A DNA stretch of 64,000 nucleotides, taken from Ceratopteris richardii. Taxonomy: Eukaryota; Streptophyta; Polypodiopsida; Polypodiales; Pteridaceae. The notes beneath the pieces were generated by a model. That model had not been told where the DNA came from. It made no database searches and saw nothing but the letters and a program-made list of their open reading frames with translations. The translations under genes and the position numbers were made by a program. The stretch spans positions 68,854,955-68,918,954 of the forward strand of contig CM035435.1 in assembly GCA_020310875.1 (NCBI GenBank), in the 5' to 3' direction. Of the stretch, positions 45,580 through 57,117 are shown piece after piece (the first letter of the stretch is position 1; each line of letters starts with the position of its first letter).

Positions 45580-46206
45580 TGTTGAAGCTTAAGGTCAAGG
45601 ACAAAGCATGGAAGCGCATCAAGGAAGTGGACACACAAGAAGAAGGAGCAAGTAGGGAGCTCCAAGAAGCACATGTCAAATTTTCAAAAGAAATCCCTAC
45701 AAAAATAGTGATTTTTATCACTAAAAACCATTGTAAATACCATTTTTCATTTTTGTAACTCCATTTTGTTCAAGCCGAGGAGTCCTCGAGCTTGAGGAGT
45801 ATTAGATCTACCATCCTACCAATTTTCATGATTTTTAGACTCCGTTTGAGCCCCCAAATAAGCCCTGGAACCTATTTTTTAACTAGGCCGGACACTAGGT
45901 CTGGACAGGGCCAAAACCACTCAAAAACTATAAAAAGGGCTGGAGAGCTCATTTTTGAGGTAAGCTTGTTGTAGATTTCAGTTTTGTAAGAGAGCTCTTT
46001 GGTAATCGAAGCTTTCCATTGTTCCACTCTTTGCTCTTACCTTGTGCGCGTGTGTGTATGTGTGTGCATGCTCGTGTGCTTTCACTCACGCACTTGTGCC
46101 ATCACTTGCTCGCGGTCTTCATACTTGTCCTCACGTCTCCACGGATTGACATTTATGAGGTGTATCTCCTCACGTTGGTACTCACCATTGTGCTAGAGTG
46201 ACACCA
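45580..46206 (+). repeat. T10 3' LTR, family 1
   Basis: 627 bp, TG to CA, about 99% identical to the 5' LTR. Three of the roughly five base differences cluster within 20 bases near the 3' part of the LTR. CTTAG follows at 46207-46211. Confidence 0.97.
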
Positions 46207-46211
46207 CTTAG
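46207..46211 (+). other. T10 target-site duplication, right copy
   Basis: CTTAG, matching 33224-33228. Confidence 0.95.
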
Positions 46212-48019
46212 CGACTTAAAAAATACTCAAAGGCAAATTTAAACTCAGAAAATAATGAGTCGCTCACAAAGGCATTTATTTGGTGCATAGAAATTTGTGT
46301 CAAACAGGACACAAAAAAAGCAAACACGTTTGTGATGATGCAAAACAGTAAAGCGTAGTTTATCACTCAAGGGTTTGATAACTAAATCAAATAGAGATTC
46401 GTAAGCATGATTCACAAAGTTTTGTTTGCAAAACTCAACTTCAATAAGTCTTAACGTTTACGTTGGCAAATGCCTGCATCAATATAGATTGTACAAAGTG
46501 CGGACGCCTTCATATTTTACCGCTAAGAGTAAGCCGAATCAACAGAAAAACAAAGTTCTCAATGTAATCAAAAAGGTTTTTATATCCTTACAGAAAATAA
46601 GACAGAGGCAGTAACGGTAGTGACAGATTAAAAGTCAGTAACAGAGCAGAGTTAACTGAATGGAAAAAGAACTACAATTATCTCAACGTAAATAGAAGAT
46701 TACTTAATGGATATCACAAGAATGCCAATTTTTTTTTGTTTATATAAAAGGAAACAGCGGAATACTTTCCGTATTCATAAGCTCTTAAGGAGATCTTTGC
46801 ATTATAGTTTTAATCTGTTGGACTCTCCAAACGTTGTGCGTTTCACATCATTTCAAATCATCACATCAACGGAATGATTCTCAGATTTTCTCCGCCAAAT
46901 TCTCTGCCTCCAGTTATCCTTCCAAGAGGAATAAGGTCTGCTAAGTATGTGCAAGCCAGCGTTCTAAACTTCATATCATATAATCACAAACGAAGCCATA
47001 TATAAATTCTATAGTCATTGACTTATGCTTCTTCAGTAAATCTCCTGACATCAGAATATAATCATTCTCAGAGTTCGTCGAATAAATTCAGTTGTTCGAT
47101 TGTCTTCGGTTATACTTTGAAGCGCATAATAATATCGATTGTATTAAAGTTCGATTATTCGTACGTCATCAAAACCTTAGAGCATAGTTAGAAAACATGG
47201 ACGATCCATCAATCTACAGTCAAAGATGCATCGAAGAAAGCGTAATCATGCGAGCGATTAAAAATTAAAGTGCTTAATATCATCTATTAGTTAATTGTCA
47301 TAAAACAAACCAGAGTCATTAGCTTCATCTGTTGATCAGAATTATCATTCATCTTTGCTTTCCGCCAGCATAACTCAGAACTCGGAATCTGCAGGAGGCA
47401 TCAACCTCCAATTCTTCAGCGTTTTCTGTCTAAATTAGTGCTTTTCTTTACCTTGTTAATCGTTGCGCCTTCAGCTTGATCTTTCCAACTAATTATTCTG
47501 CCATCCTGTCCTGTTGGAAGTTCCTTCTGTGCAGCACTGTTCTCCTGAGAACATGCATCGTCTCTTCCTTTCCAGATATTACACACAATAACAACTCTTC
47601 TCGCAAAGAGCACTGTTGACGTCCATTGATTGTAGCGGCAGCATTATCTTGATGGATTCATAGAGAGGATGGGTTTATCTCTAAATGGTCCTCCAGATTA
47701 GCGCTCTTCCCTTCTACTCTTCAGTGCATGACTGCGTCAGATCTCTATGAAGGTTCCCCGTTCCAGGCCTCGTTCCTTCCACCGCTGCCACAATGCTCTC
47801 CTCCTCAGACCTCTTTCGAACAGCAGTTCTCCCCATGCGGCCGCCTATCGTTTTTGCCTTTCCCTTCATGCCACAAAAAGAAAACAAAAATGCAAAGCTC
47901 CACGTAGCCACTTTGCCGTGTTTACAAATCGCCTTTTAATTTATTAAGCAACTTAATGTATTTTTCAAAGCCTTCCATATCCTTCTTGATTTCAGCCTTG
48001 GGTCTGAATCTAGACCACA
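46212..48019 (-). repeat. T9 left LTR, second part
   Basis: 1,808 bp, matching 52500-54307 of the right LTR with only a few differences. It ends TAGACCACA, so on the minus strand the LTR begins TGTGGTCTA. With 32452-33228 the total is 2,585 bp, equal to the right LTR. A TTTATATAAA box lies near 46739. Short frames here (46426-46614, 47416-47613, 47714-47947) are duplicated in the other LTR and are not genes. Confidence 0.95.
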
Positions 48020-48031
48020 TCCACCCCCTCT
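48020..48031 (-). other. T9 polypurine tract
   Basis: On the minus strand AGAGGGGGTGGA directly precedes the LTR start TGTGGTC, which sets the direction of T9. Confidence 0.8.
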
Positions 48032-49285
48032 AAACCTGTGCATCCTCCGGATGCACCAGCATCAATCTTGGTATTTGCAAATCATTGTGAATATTCAAGT
48101 ACATGGGTTAAAACAAATGTGCCTATGCACGGCCATGTAATGAGCCCTACATATGCATACTCTAAGTGCATAAAAAACACCATGGTGCAAATAGGGGAGG
48201 TATTAGGAATTCGGTGTTGAGGATTTACACTCAATTTTCATCATGGATATACAATTCAATACAAGTGCAATCACTCGTGCAACTATGGGTTTTAAACAAA
48301 ATATTAATCGTGCTCTTTACATTTCATTTATGCATGTGTTAGGTGCATGAAGGGAAACAAAATGGTGCAAAAAAAATCAAGGTTTTATGGTATCTAAGCA
48401 ACGCTCACATCACTCACAACTCCACTCTCTTACAGATGCAATCACTCTCCCTTACTCAGAACTATTCTCTCTTATCACTCAAAACTTGCTTTATTATTTT
48501 TCAATGATATCTACCTATCTAATTGTGCAGATGGACGTGCTTCTACGGAATTTCAAAGACGTGTTTTCTATATATTTTTACATGCATATTTGGCATGCAA
48601 TGCATCTCAAAGATGGTGCAAAGAAAAGATCAGGGTTAAAGGAGGAAAGCTAGATAAAATGTTTTCCACAACTTCATTCTTTGTTTGCCATCTCCACTGT
48701 CTCTGCTTGGTCATTTCCTGCACTCATAGGAACTAAAAAAAAAAAAAAAACATGAGAAACATCAAATCATATGACACAATATGTACATGCAATCCATGAA
48801 AGAACTTCGGGAAACCATTTGCAGTAAACCATAAAGATGTAATTTGAAAGTGGTTGCCTCCTGCACAATCCATCAAACCCCTAGATCTCCAATTAGCTCC
48901 ATATCAACACCTGTTCTTATAAACTCAGAAAACACATTAGTAGCATCATATTCAAAAAGATTATTTTGAAAAATTTTCATTTTCTTAAGAGCTAGATGCA
49001 TTTTCTTGCTCTATTTATTTATGCATTTATTTGTTTATTTATTTATTTATTTATTTTTATATTTACTTTTATCCATCTCAAAAAATCAAAACATAATTAT
49101 TAAGTATTTACATACTTATATTTACAAAAGTCACTTTTAAATTTCTTGTGAATTCAAGAAATTCCCTTTCAATACTTTTTCACAGATAAATGCTCTCCAA
49201 AGAAGCTATGCTTGAATAGAAGCCATCTCTGGACTGCATTAATCAAGGTAGTATTCTTAAACAAGGTACACATGTGGACAAGCCA
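48032..49285 (-). other. T9 3' non-coding stretch
   Basis: AT-rich with no supported gene. It contains a 16-A run at 48735-48750 and an ATTT microsatellite at about 49012-49060. No pol domain is seen in any frame. Confidence 0.6.
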
Positions 49286-51688
49286 CTACATTTTCTTGTC
49301 CATTTCTTGTAAGATTGTTCGGCATACATTGCTCTTGGAGAATTTGAAAATCCATGATTTAATCATTTGAGCATAGTTGCCTTTATTCACATTTCTCTCT
49401 AATGCATCATATGAAGATGCACATGATAAATGAGCACATGTATATAGATTCTTAAAATTTGGAGTATTTAGAACATCATCAAACAAATCAATCATGCATA
49501 TGTTTTGATCCATTTTAGGGTTGAAATCATTTGAAAGGATTTCATCATTTCCATTATGATTATCCAAACTTTCTTCTTCATTGCAATTAAGGTTTTGAAT
49601 ACATTCATAAGATTTACACTCTGAATAGGAAGGTTCATCATTCTTTGACTGCAAATTATGTTCATTTTCGTGATTCAATCTATCATAATCCCTCCTTACT
49701 TGAGTGCTACAAATTATAGAATCTGCTTCTATCTCTAATCTCTCCAAGAACTCCTCATCTTCGTCTTTTTCCAGATTCATTTGCCCATTGTCATGAAGAG
49801 ACTCAATATCACTGAATCCAAGAAAGTCTTGATCTTCAATGTCACTAAAGACTTGCTTATCAAGATCAAACTCATCATAATTTTTACACCTTATAGGACA
49901 ATGCATGTAGATTGACGGAAAGTCAATTTCTTTATTCAAGATCCCATCATAGAATTCTTCATATCTCTCAACCATTTCTTGCTCATCCTCTTCAGAGGAT
50001 GTATTTTTGCCACACTCATCATACATTTCTTCAGTCATGGAATCTTGCTCAAAATGATCATTTATATGTCCCTCTTCATGGAGTACAACATCGTTCACAT
50101 ACATATCATTATATTGTAGCTCAATCAGCAACTCATTCTTACTCCTGTGATTAGGATCACTCTCTTGTACCTCTAACAACTCATTTAATGTGGCGTCACT
50201 CAAGATTATTTCTCAATCTTGATCTTGATCTAAACGATCAGTAGGCTTTGCATCATGCTTTTCGCCATCGGTATACATACTGTTCTCTACAGGATTCATC
50301 ATTTGCATGTCCTTCTGATTGACATCCTGCTCACTTACATTCTCTTTATGCGAATCAATCATTTGGCCATAATTCATATTTGAATCATATGCTTCAAGAG
50401 ATATTTCACTCTTAGATGGTATCAAATAGTTCCTCGAGCATTGCTTGGTTTCGTCATTTAAGAAATCATCTTGTGCTTGATACTCACATGGATTCACTGG
50501 ATTATTTTGAGTTATTTCGTTTGCAATCTCTTTCTGATCACCTTGACTTCCCGTAGATATCTTTAAATAATCTTGGTTATTATCATATCTTGCCTCTTTG
50601 TTTGTTGGATTATCATCCCTTAGAAGCGAGGAGTCTATCAGATTATAGGAAGCCTCATGTTGTTTTCTTGGTGTGTTTTGTTTATTTTTGTTTTGTTGTA
50701 TGTTTGATATTGGTTTGATTTTGTTTTGTTTGGCTTCCGCATATTCCCTTGCTCCTCCCATCTTTGGGGTTTGTGCATATACAGTATTTGTAGATGTGAT
50801 CAAAGTATCTACAGGCTCTTGGTACCTTGAATCCTCAGAGATTGTATCACTTATGCTTATAGGTTCTTTATAGTGATCCTCTTCATAAGCATGTACGTGT
50901 ATTTCATGCATATATTCTTTATGCCCAGCTTGGGTTTCTATTATTCTATAGAATTGCAAATTATTTTTAGTTTCTGAAATGCATGGAATTTGTGTATCTT
51001 CTTCATTTGCATAAATGTCAGCTTGCCAATCGTTTAAAAATTTTTCTATTGTTTGTTGTTTCTTCACATATCTCATCACAGCTTCATGGACAAGTGTCCA
51101 ATCCTCTGTGAGCCCCGAGTCGGAGTCTATATCTTGTAGAAGTGGAATTAACTCCTCTCTGGCTTTAACGTCGATTGTTCGAAGAAACAATGACACCCTT
51201 TCATGACTTATGCACCTCTTATCGTGCTCAGGAAGATCATCATATTGTCGCTCAAATTCTTCTTTGATCTCGAGAATTGGTTGGTCTTTGGGCATATGAA
51301 CCCACCTCAGGAAAGATCTACGAGTTACTTTATCAAGATCCTCTAGCATAAACTGCTTGAGGAGTGTCGCTTTGTATTGGGACCATGTCGTTTGATTTAT
51401 TCACATTATTTGGTCTCGTATGTCATATCCCGATACATAGATAAAGTTTTCGCATAGTTCTTTTTCCGTCATCGGACTTAATCCGACACCTAGGTATTTG
51501 GCCTCGAGTTCATATTCTTTGCAGAACTTTGAGACATTCTTTCCATTGAAAAAGCCACACCGATTGACTAGACGTTCATGAAGTGATTGGATGGCTTTTT
51601 GATGCCTATCTTCTTCTTGAAATCGTAGGAATTGAGCTAGGATTTCTTCCATTTTGATTATGCTAATCTTTGTGGCTCTATAACTCAC
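49286..51688 (-). pseudogene. T9 gag-like region
   Basis: On the minus strand about 800 codons are nearly continuous. The N-terminal part begins with helix-rich MEEILAQFLRFQEEDRHQ, then FFNGKNVSKFCKEYELEAKY and LCENFIYVSGYDIRDQI. Next is a capsid-like stretch (SFLRWVHMPKDQPILEIKEE, RVSLFLRTIDVKAREELIPL, VHEAVMRYVKKQQTIEKFL). The C-terminal two thirds are acidic and Asn/Asp/Ser-rich with no zinc knuckle. The start-side helical domain followed by a WxxYK-type segment is Gag-like, but it is not close to Gag of T4, T8 or the copia elements. Interrupted once or twice. Confidence 0.65.
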
Positions 51689-51702
51689 TCACCCCCTCCT
51701 TT

Positions 51703-51718
51703 CACGTCGGGTTCACCA
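51703..51718 (-). other. T9 primer-binding site
   Basis: On the minus strand TGGTGAACCCGACGTG begins four bases after the LTR end. It has the TGG start expected of a site complementary to a tRNA ending CCA. The tRNA is not assigned, but it is not tRNA-Asp or initiator Met. Confidence 0.75.
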
Positions 51719-51722
51719 GGTA

Positions 51723-54307
51723 TGTCGCGGGGTTTGTGGGAAGGAGGAAGAAAGCATAGAAGTTTCCTTACAATAGGCTAACATTGCTCCTTTCTTTTCC
51801 CCATTTATCACACTTTAGGAGTCTTAGTTGTGCTTGATATGATTAAATTCTTGGATCTAAGCCTAAAACCTCCTTTTCAGTCAATTTTTTGTAAAATCAA
51901 ATTCCTAGCCAGACTCGACACTCAAGCACTCAAACTTTCATCCTCAGGTCTCTTTTTCTCTCTCTAATGGTCAACTGAATTCATCTCAAGATCAATCTCA
52001 AAATAAGCTCAAAGTACACTCAAAGTAAAAATTCTCTCCCTATGCGTTTTACGTCAGGTTCACCAATGTCGGCGCGGAAGCGACGGTCGGTGGATCAGGG
52101 CGACCGCCAAAAATACGGCACACGCGAGGTGTCTGTAGCAATCTCAGGTGGTCACCAAATCCTTAGAAGATGATTAGTAACTCCATTCAAATATCATCAA
52201 GAACTTTTAGGAAATAACTAGTCATGTTTGTTCATTCGTCTCTTTTATCAGGAATCATATCTTTCATTAAATCAAGGAAGATATGAGTCTATCTTTGAGA
52301 ATACTTTTAAGTCATTAAAACTTTGTGTGTTCGTAAATTTATAAAGAAAACCTTTCTGTCTATAAAAAGATACACTTTGTTGTAAATATGAGATGTTAAT
52401 TTTTCTAAATACATCAATCATAGGTTAAGGATCACACTGTGAAACGGGTTTGAATCACATAATATACTGAGTGCATAATGCAAAGGACTATCAACTTAGC
52501 GACTTAAAAAATACTCAAAGGCAAATTTAAACTCAGAAAATAATGAGTCGCTCACAAAGGCATTTATTTGGTGCATAGAAATTTGTGTCAAACAGGACAC
52601 AAAAAAAGCAAACACGTTTGTGATGATGCAAAACAGTAAAGCGTAGTTTATCACTCAAGGGTTTGATAACTAAATCAAATAGAGATTCGTAAGCATGATT
52701 CACAAAGTTTTGTTTGCAAAACTCAACTTCAATAAGTCTTAACATTTACGTTGGCAAATGCCTGCATCAATATAGATTGTACAAAGTGCGGACGCCTTCA
52801 TATTTTACCGCGAAGAGTAAGCCGAATCAACAGAAAAACAAAGTTCTCAATGTAATCAAAAAGGTTTTTATATCCTTACAGAAAATAAGACAGAGGCAGT
52901 AACGGTAGTGACAGATTAAAAGTCAGTAACAGAGCAGAGTTAACTGAATGGAAAAAGAACTACAATTATCTCAACGTAAATAGAAGATTACTTAATGGAT
53001 ATCACAAGAATGCCAATTTTTTTTTGTTTATATAAAAGGAAACAGCGGAATACTTTCCGTATTCATAAGCTCTTAAGGAGATCTTTGCATTATAGTTTTA
53101 ATCTGTTGGACTCTCCAAACGTTGTGCGTTTCACATCATTTCAAATCATCACATCAACGGAATGATTCTCATATTTTCTCCGCCAAATTCTCTGCCTCCA
53201 GTTATCCTTCCAAGAGGAATAAGGTCTGCTAAGTATGTGCAAGCCAGCGTTCTAAACTTCATATCATATAATCACAAACGAAGCCATATATAAATTCTAT
53301 AGTCATTGACTTATGCTTCTTCAGTAAATCTCCTGACATCAGAATATAATCATTCTCAGAGTTCGTCGAATAAATTCAGTTGTTCGATTGTCTTCGGTTA
53401 TACTTTGAAGCGCATAATAATATCGATTGTATTAAAGTTCGATTATTCGTACGTCATCAAAACCTTAGAGCATAGTTAGAAAACATGGACGATCCATCAA
53501 TCTACAGTCAAAGATGCATCGAAGAAAGCGTAATCATGCGAGCGATTAAAAATTAAAGTGCTTAATATCATCTATTAGTTAATTGTCATAAAACAAACCA
53601 GAGTCATTAGCTTCATCTGTTGATCAGAATTATCATTCATCTTTGCTTTCCGCCAGCATAACTCAGAACTCGGAATCTGCAGGAGGCATCAACCTCCAAT
53701 TCTTCAGCGTTTTCTGTCTAAATTAGTGCTTTTCTTTACCTTGTTAATCGTTGCGCCTTCAGCTTGATCTTTCCAACTAATTATTCTGCCATCCTGTCCT
53801 GTTGGAAGTTCCTTCTGTGCAGCACTGTTCTCCTGAGAACATGCATCGTCTCTTCCTTTCCAGATATTACACACAATAACAACTCTTCTCGCAAAGAGCA
53901 CTGTTGACGTCCATTGATTGTAGCGGCAGCATTATCTTGATGGATTCATAGAGAGGATGGGTTTATCTCTAAATGGTCCTCCAGATTAGCGCTCTTCCCT
54001 TCTACTCTTCAGTGCATGACTGCGTCAGATCTCTATGAAGGTTCCCCGTTCCAGGCCTCGTTCCTTCCACCGCTGCCACAATGCTCTCCTCCTCAGACCT
54101 CTTTCGAACAGCAGTTCTCCCCATGCGGCCGCCTATCGTTTTTGCCTTTCCCTTCATGCCACAAAAAGAAAACAAAAATGCAAAGCTCCACGTAGCCACT
54201 TTGCCGTGTTTACAAATCGCCTTTTAATTTATTAAGCAACTTAATGTATTTTTCAAAGCCTTCCATATCCTTCTTGATTTCAGCCTTGGGTCTGAATCTA
54301 GACCACA
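51723..54307 (-). repeat. T9 right (5') LTR, uninterrupted
   Basis: 2,585 bp, minus-strand TGTGGTC to GCGACA. It is the empty-site version of the T10 insertion, with a single CTTAG near 52496. At 52051-52065 it contains ACGTCAGGTTCACCA followed by ATGTCGGCGCGG, a close copy of the element's own primer-site/LTR junction at 51703-51733. LTRs of this length with no coding content are common in large plant non-autonomous elements. Confidence 0.95.
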
Positions 54308-55097
54308 CCGCCCCCGCTGCCCTCTTCCCCCGACGCCCGTAGCCCCCCGCCCCCCGCTGCCTTCTTCCCCCGCCTCCTACTGCCTTCTTCCCCCGCCGCC
54401 CGCAGTCCACCACTCCTCTCCGCCCGCCCACATCTCTCCGCTCCGCCTCTCCGCTCCGCCCCGCTCCTCCTCTCCGCCTGCCCATATCCGCCCTCACCCC
54501 CGAAACCCGCCCCCGCTCCTCCTCTCCGCCCGCCCACATCTCTCCGCTCCGCCCCGCTCCTCCTCTCCGCCGCCCGCAGACCCGCCCCGCTCCTCCCCCG
54601 CAGCCCAGTTCTGCCCCGCAACCCTCTCTCCCCCGCATCCGCCCGCACCCACCCTCAATCACTCCCTCTCCACCCCCCGCCCTCACCCGCCCACCGCCCC
54701 CCCCAAGCCCCCGCAGGCACCCCCCACCTCCGCCCTCCTTCAACCGCCCCCCTCCGCCCCGCTCATACCTCCCTCTCTCCCCCGCATCCGCACGCATCCG
54801 CCCTCCACCACCCCTTCTCCACCACCCTCTCTTCCTCTCCGCGATCCCCCTCCCCCGCCCACATCTCTCCGCTCCGCCTCTCCACTCCGCCCCGCTCCTC
54901 CTCTCCGCCGCCCGCAGACCCGCCCCGCTCCTCCCCTGTAGCCCAGTTCTGCCCCACAACCCTCTCTCCCCCGCATCCGCCCGCACCCGCCCTCAATCAC
55001 TCCCTCTCCACCCCCCGCCCTCACCCGCCCACCGCCCCCCCCAAGCCCCCGCAGGCACCCCCCACCTCCGCCCGCCTTCAACCACCCCCCTCCGCCA
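54308..55097 (+). repeat. C-rich low-complexity tract, right part
   Basis: 790 bp continuing the tract at 32451. A direct repeat of about 338-bp period is visible: about 54530-54758 against 54868-55096, including CCCGCAGACCCGCCCC, CAGTTCTGCCCC and CACCCGCCCACCGCCC. The unit CTCTCCGCCCGCCCACATCT also occurs in the left part (about 32130 and 32237), confirming one original tract. The minus strand reads as long Gly/Arg frames, which I reject as coding. Confidence 0.88.
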
Positions 55098-55100
55098 TCA

Positions 55101-55508
55101 ATGCCCGAAGCAAGAGTGATGGACTTGCAAGGCAATTGGAAAACCATTCACTTCACACATGAATTAATTAAAGAAGAATTTGGATGGGTAAAAGACGGTA
55201 TTGTGGACTTGAAGGATGAAAGCCATGAAGCAAAAAATCAAACCTTTGTGGATATCAACGGAAAGAACAAAGAGGAGGAAGTGCACTTGGTGCATCAACA
55301 TTTTTTCTTTCCAAATATGCACAGATACATAGCCCCACAAAAAATCATAGTTAAGTTATTATCTCATGTTGTGAAACAAATAGGCAATCAAATCAATCTG
55401 ACTCCTTATGTACAAGAAAGGCCATTTGAAGCTAAGAAGCAATGGGGCATCAGGAAGTTCTTGAATGGTAACACTGCATTAATGATTTTGATATATCATG
55501 CCTTATGA
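55101..55508 (+). CDS. Unrecognised small frame
   Basis: A 135-codon frame beginning MPEARVMDLQGNWKTIHFTH, with balanced composition (Lys, Glu, His, Ile) and segments EEFGWVKDGIVDLKDESHEA and YVQERPFEAKKQWGIRKFLN. It lacks the repetitive look of the C-rich tract that ends four bases earlier. I know no family it fits and see no upstream promoter or neighbour to give context. It could be a decayed transposon frame or exon; the abrupt start beside the low-complexity tract argues against an intact gene. Confidence 0.25.
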   Translation: MPEARVMDLQGNWKTIHFTHELIKEEFGWVKDGIVDLKDESHEAKNQTFVDINGKNKEEEVHLVHQHFFFPNMHRYIAPQKIIVKLLSHVVKQIGNQINLTPYVQERPFEAKKQWGIRKFLNGNTALMILIYHAL

Positions 55509-57117
55509 ATATGAGATTACGTATGGGAAATGCCATAAACTTTGGAAATGGCAAAATATGTCAAATCAGCTATAGTACCTAAGAAGAAATGTGGCATAGT
55601 GGTGACCTAAAGAACTTGGAGAAGCTTGTAGGAGGTAGAAAAGTGAGTTGCAAAGCAATGAAGTTCGGTCTAACCAACTGACACAAGACAACCCTTGAGC
55701 TTATTGAGACTCAAATAGATCTTATAGGCATGTGATAAGCACAATAAAATGCACTATGTACTTTGGAGCATCAAGGAGAAAGAGTCGATACAAAACAGAT
55801 AGGTTTGCGCATTGACTAACTCAAAAAACTTATTATCTTTGGATGAGACAATCAACTTTGAATGCTCATAGCAGCCAACATGATTACAATTGGAAAAACT
55901 CCTTTTGGAGGAGTGATACACATAGGGTTGAGTGTATAGAATGGATAAGATTACAAGAAATAAGCAAAATATGCTTTTAAAATGAACCTAACACTCAACA
56001 GTGGTACCTCCTATTTTTTAGGAATGCATAAAGATAGACCCTGAGGCATAAAATTGAGATTTCTCGTAATTTAATGAACCAAATGCTATGAAACCTTATA
56101 AACATAAAATAGTTCCAATGATTTCTCATTCATCCAATTTGGAACTCCATAGAGAGAGCCACAACCTCTGCAAGCTTATTGTTGTTGAAGAAGATGATGC
56201 AAAAAAATTGAGCAAGACAATGATGCCCACAAGTGTATGTATATTGCTTCCATGTAATGTACAAGTGATTTGAAGTCTTTATATAGACTCTTGAAGTTAT
56301 CCACAACTTCTAAAAGTGGATTTTGAATCCAAATGAAGGCATGATTAGTTGTTGGAGGGAATCAATTCACTTTCCTACAATCTAGGAAAAGTGAAGATCT
56401 AATTTGATCTACTTTTAGGTGATTGATTTATTCATTGATTGCAACTCAACCACCTCAAATTCGTGGAAGTTTAGCTCTCTTTTTCTACTTTCACATGTGT
56501 GAAGCTCTAGGCAATCGTAAATGATCCATAAAAAATCTTTATATAAATACAATAAATGAGCATAGGTAAAAGAACGCTTCAATGGATATTTTGGCATAAT
56601 CCAAACCATAGCTTTTTTGATGTAGATCAAATCCACCTCAAGCATAGTGTAAGCTTGATGTTCCAATAGTGACTGATGAGGCAAGAACAAGTTCCCAACC
56701 CATAATGAGAGGGTCCAAAAGAATGAGGCACTTCAAAGAAGTAGCTACTATGCCTTCTGCAAAAACGATCCATATAGTACCCACAACAACTCTTGCTCAA
56801 CCAACACCAATTACAAAAGCCAAGTTGGAAGAAGTCCTCCAAACTATGCACACATACAAGAGGGGTAAGTAAACCTTAATGTTCAGGGTCACCACTATCA
56901 ACAAATGAGTGAGTCCAAAGCCAAGAAACAAGCAAGAAAGAGATTAACAAAGATGAGTCACTATAAAGATATGGGCTTAGAGAATTCAAGATCAAACTTA
57001 GAATTAGAGAATAATTATGATGGATCAACATTCAATGCTGATTTAAATACCAATATAAATGATGATGGTCAATGGGATGAGTTGGATCAAATGGTGGATG
57101 AGCAAGAAGCAGCTAGT
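55509..57117. other. Unassigned stretch before T11
   Basis: No domain recognised. A plus-strand segment near 55590-55690 (reading NLEKLVGGRKVSCKAM) faintly recalls the start of a copia reverse transcriptase but is too decayed to call. Plus-strand frames at 56669-56872 (MTDEARTSSQPIMRGSKRMR) and 56905-57123 (Lys-rich start, acidic Asn/Asp end) have protein-like composition but no known match. The second runs into the T11 LTR, so T11 probably landed in it. Confidence 0.3.

Larger units (their letters stand above)
33229..46206 (+). mobile_element. T10: young Ty3/gypsy element, LTR family 1, inside T9 LTR
   Basis: 12,978 bp: 5' LTR 33229-33857, tRNA-Asp primer site, leader with motif array, gag, protease, reverse transcriptase, RNase H, integrase, second retropepsin-like domain, WVPK-motif tail, 3' untranslated part, polypurine tract, 3' LTR 45580-46206, CTTAG on both sides. 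The LTRs differ at about five positions and one 2-bp indel in about 627 bp (near 0.8%). That is roughly 0.3 My at 1.3e-8 changes per site per year, or about 2 My at 2e-9. The coding part is nearly complete but broken, with about three interruptions. Confidence 0.95.
32452..54307 (-). mobile_element. T9: gag-only LTR retrotransposon, split by T10
   Basis: Two 2,585-bp LTRs (left one interrupted by T10) flank a 3.7-kb interior, 48020-51722. On the minus strand the interior shows a primer site next to the right LTR, a gag-like region of about 800 codons and a polypurine tract next to the left LTR. There is no protease, reverse transcriptase or integrase, which fits the non-autonomous plant class called TR-GAG; such elements borrow enzymes from a partner. 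LTRs differ at about seven positions, so insertion is recent. Both outer flanks are the C-rich tract and share CCGC. The LTRs look whole; gag has one or two interruptions. Confidence 0.85.

Noticed and set aside
46426-47947. Small frames present twice (46426-47947 and 52714-54235)
   Set aside because: They are the same bases of the two T9 LTRs; duplication reflects the LTR pair and not a conserved gene family.
54210-55147. Long Gly/Arg-rich minus-strand frames
   Set aside because: Same cause as the left tract; the longest one runs across the T9 LTR border, which no real gene would do.
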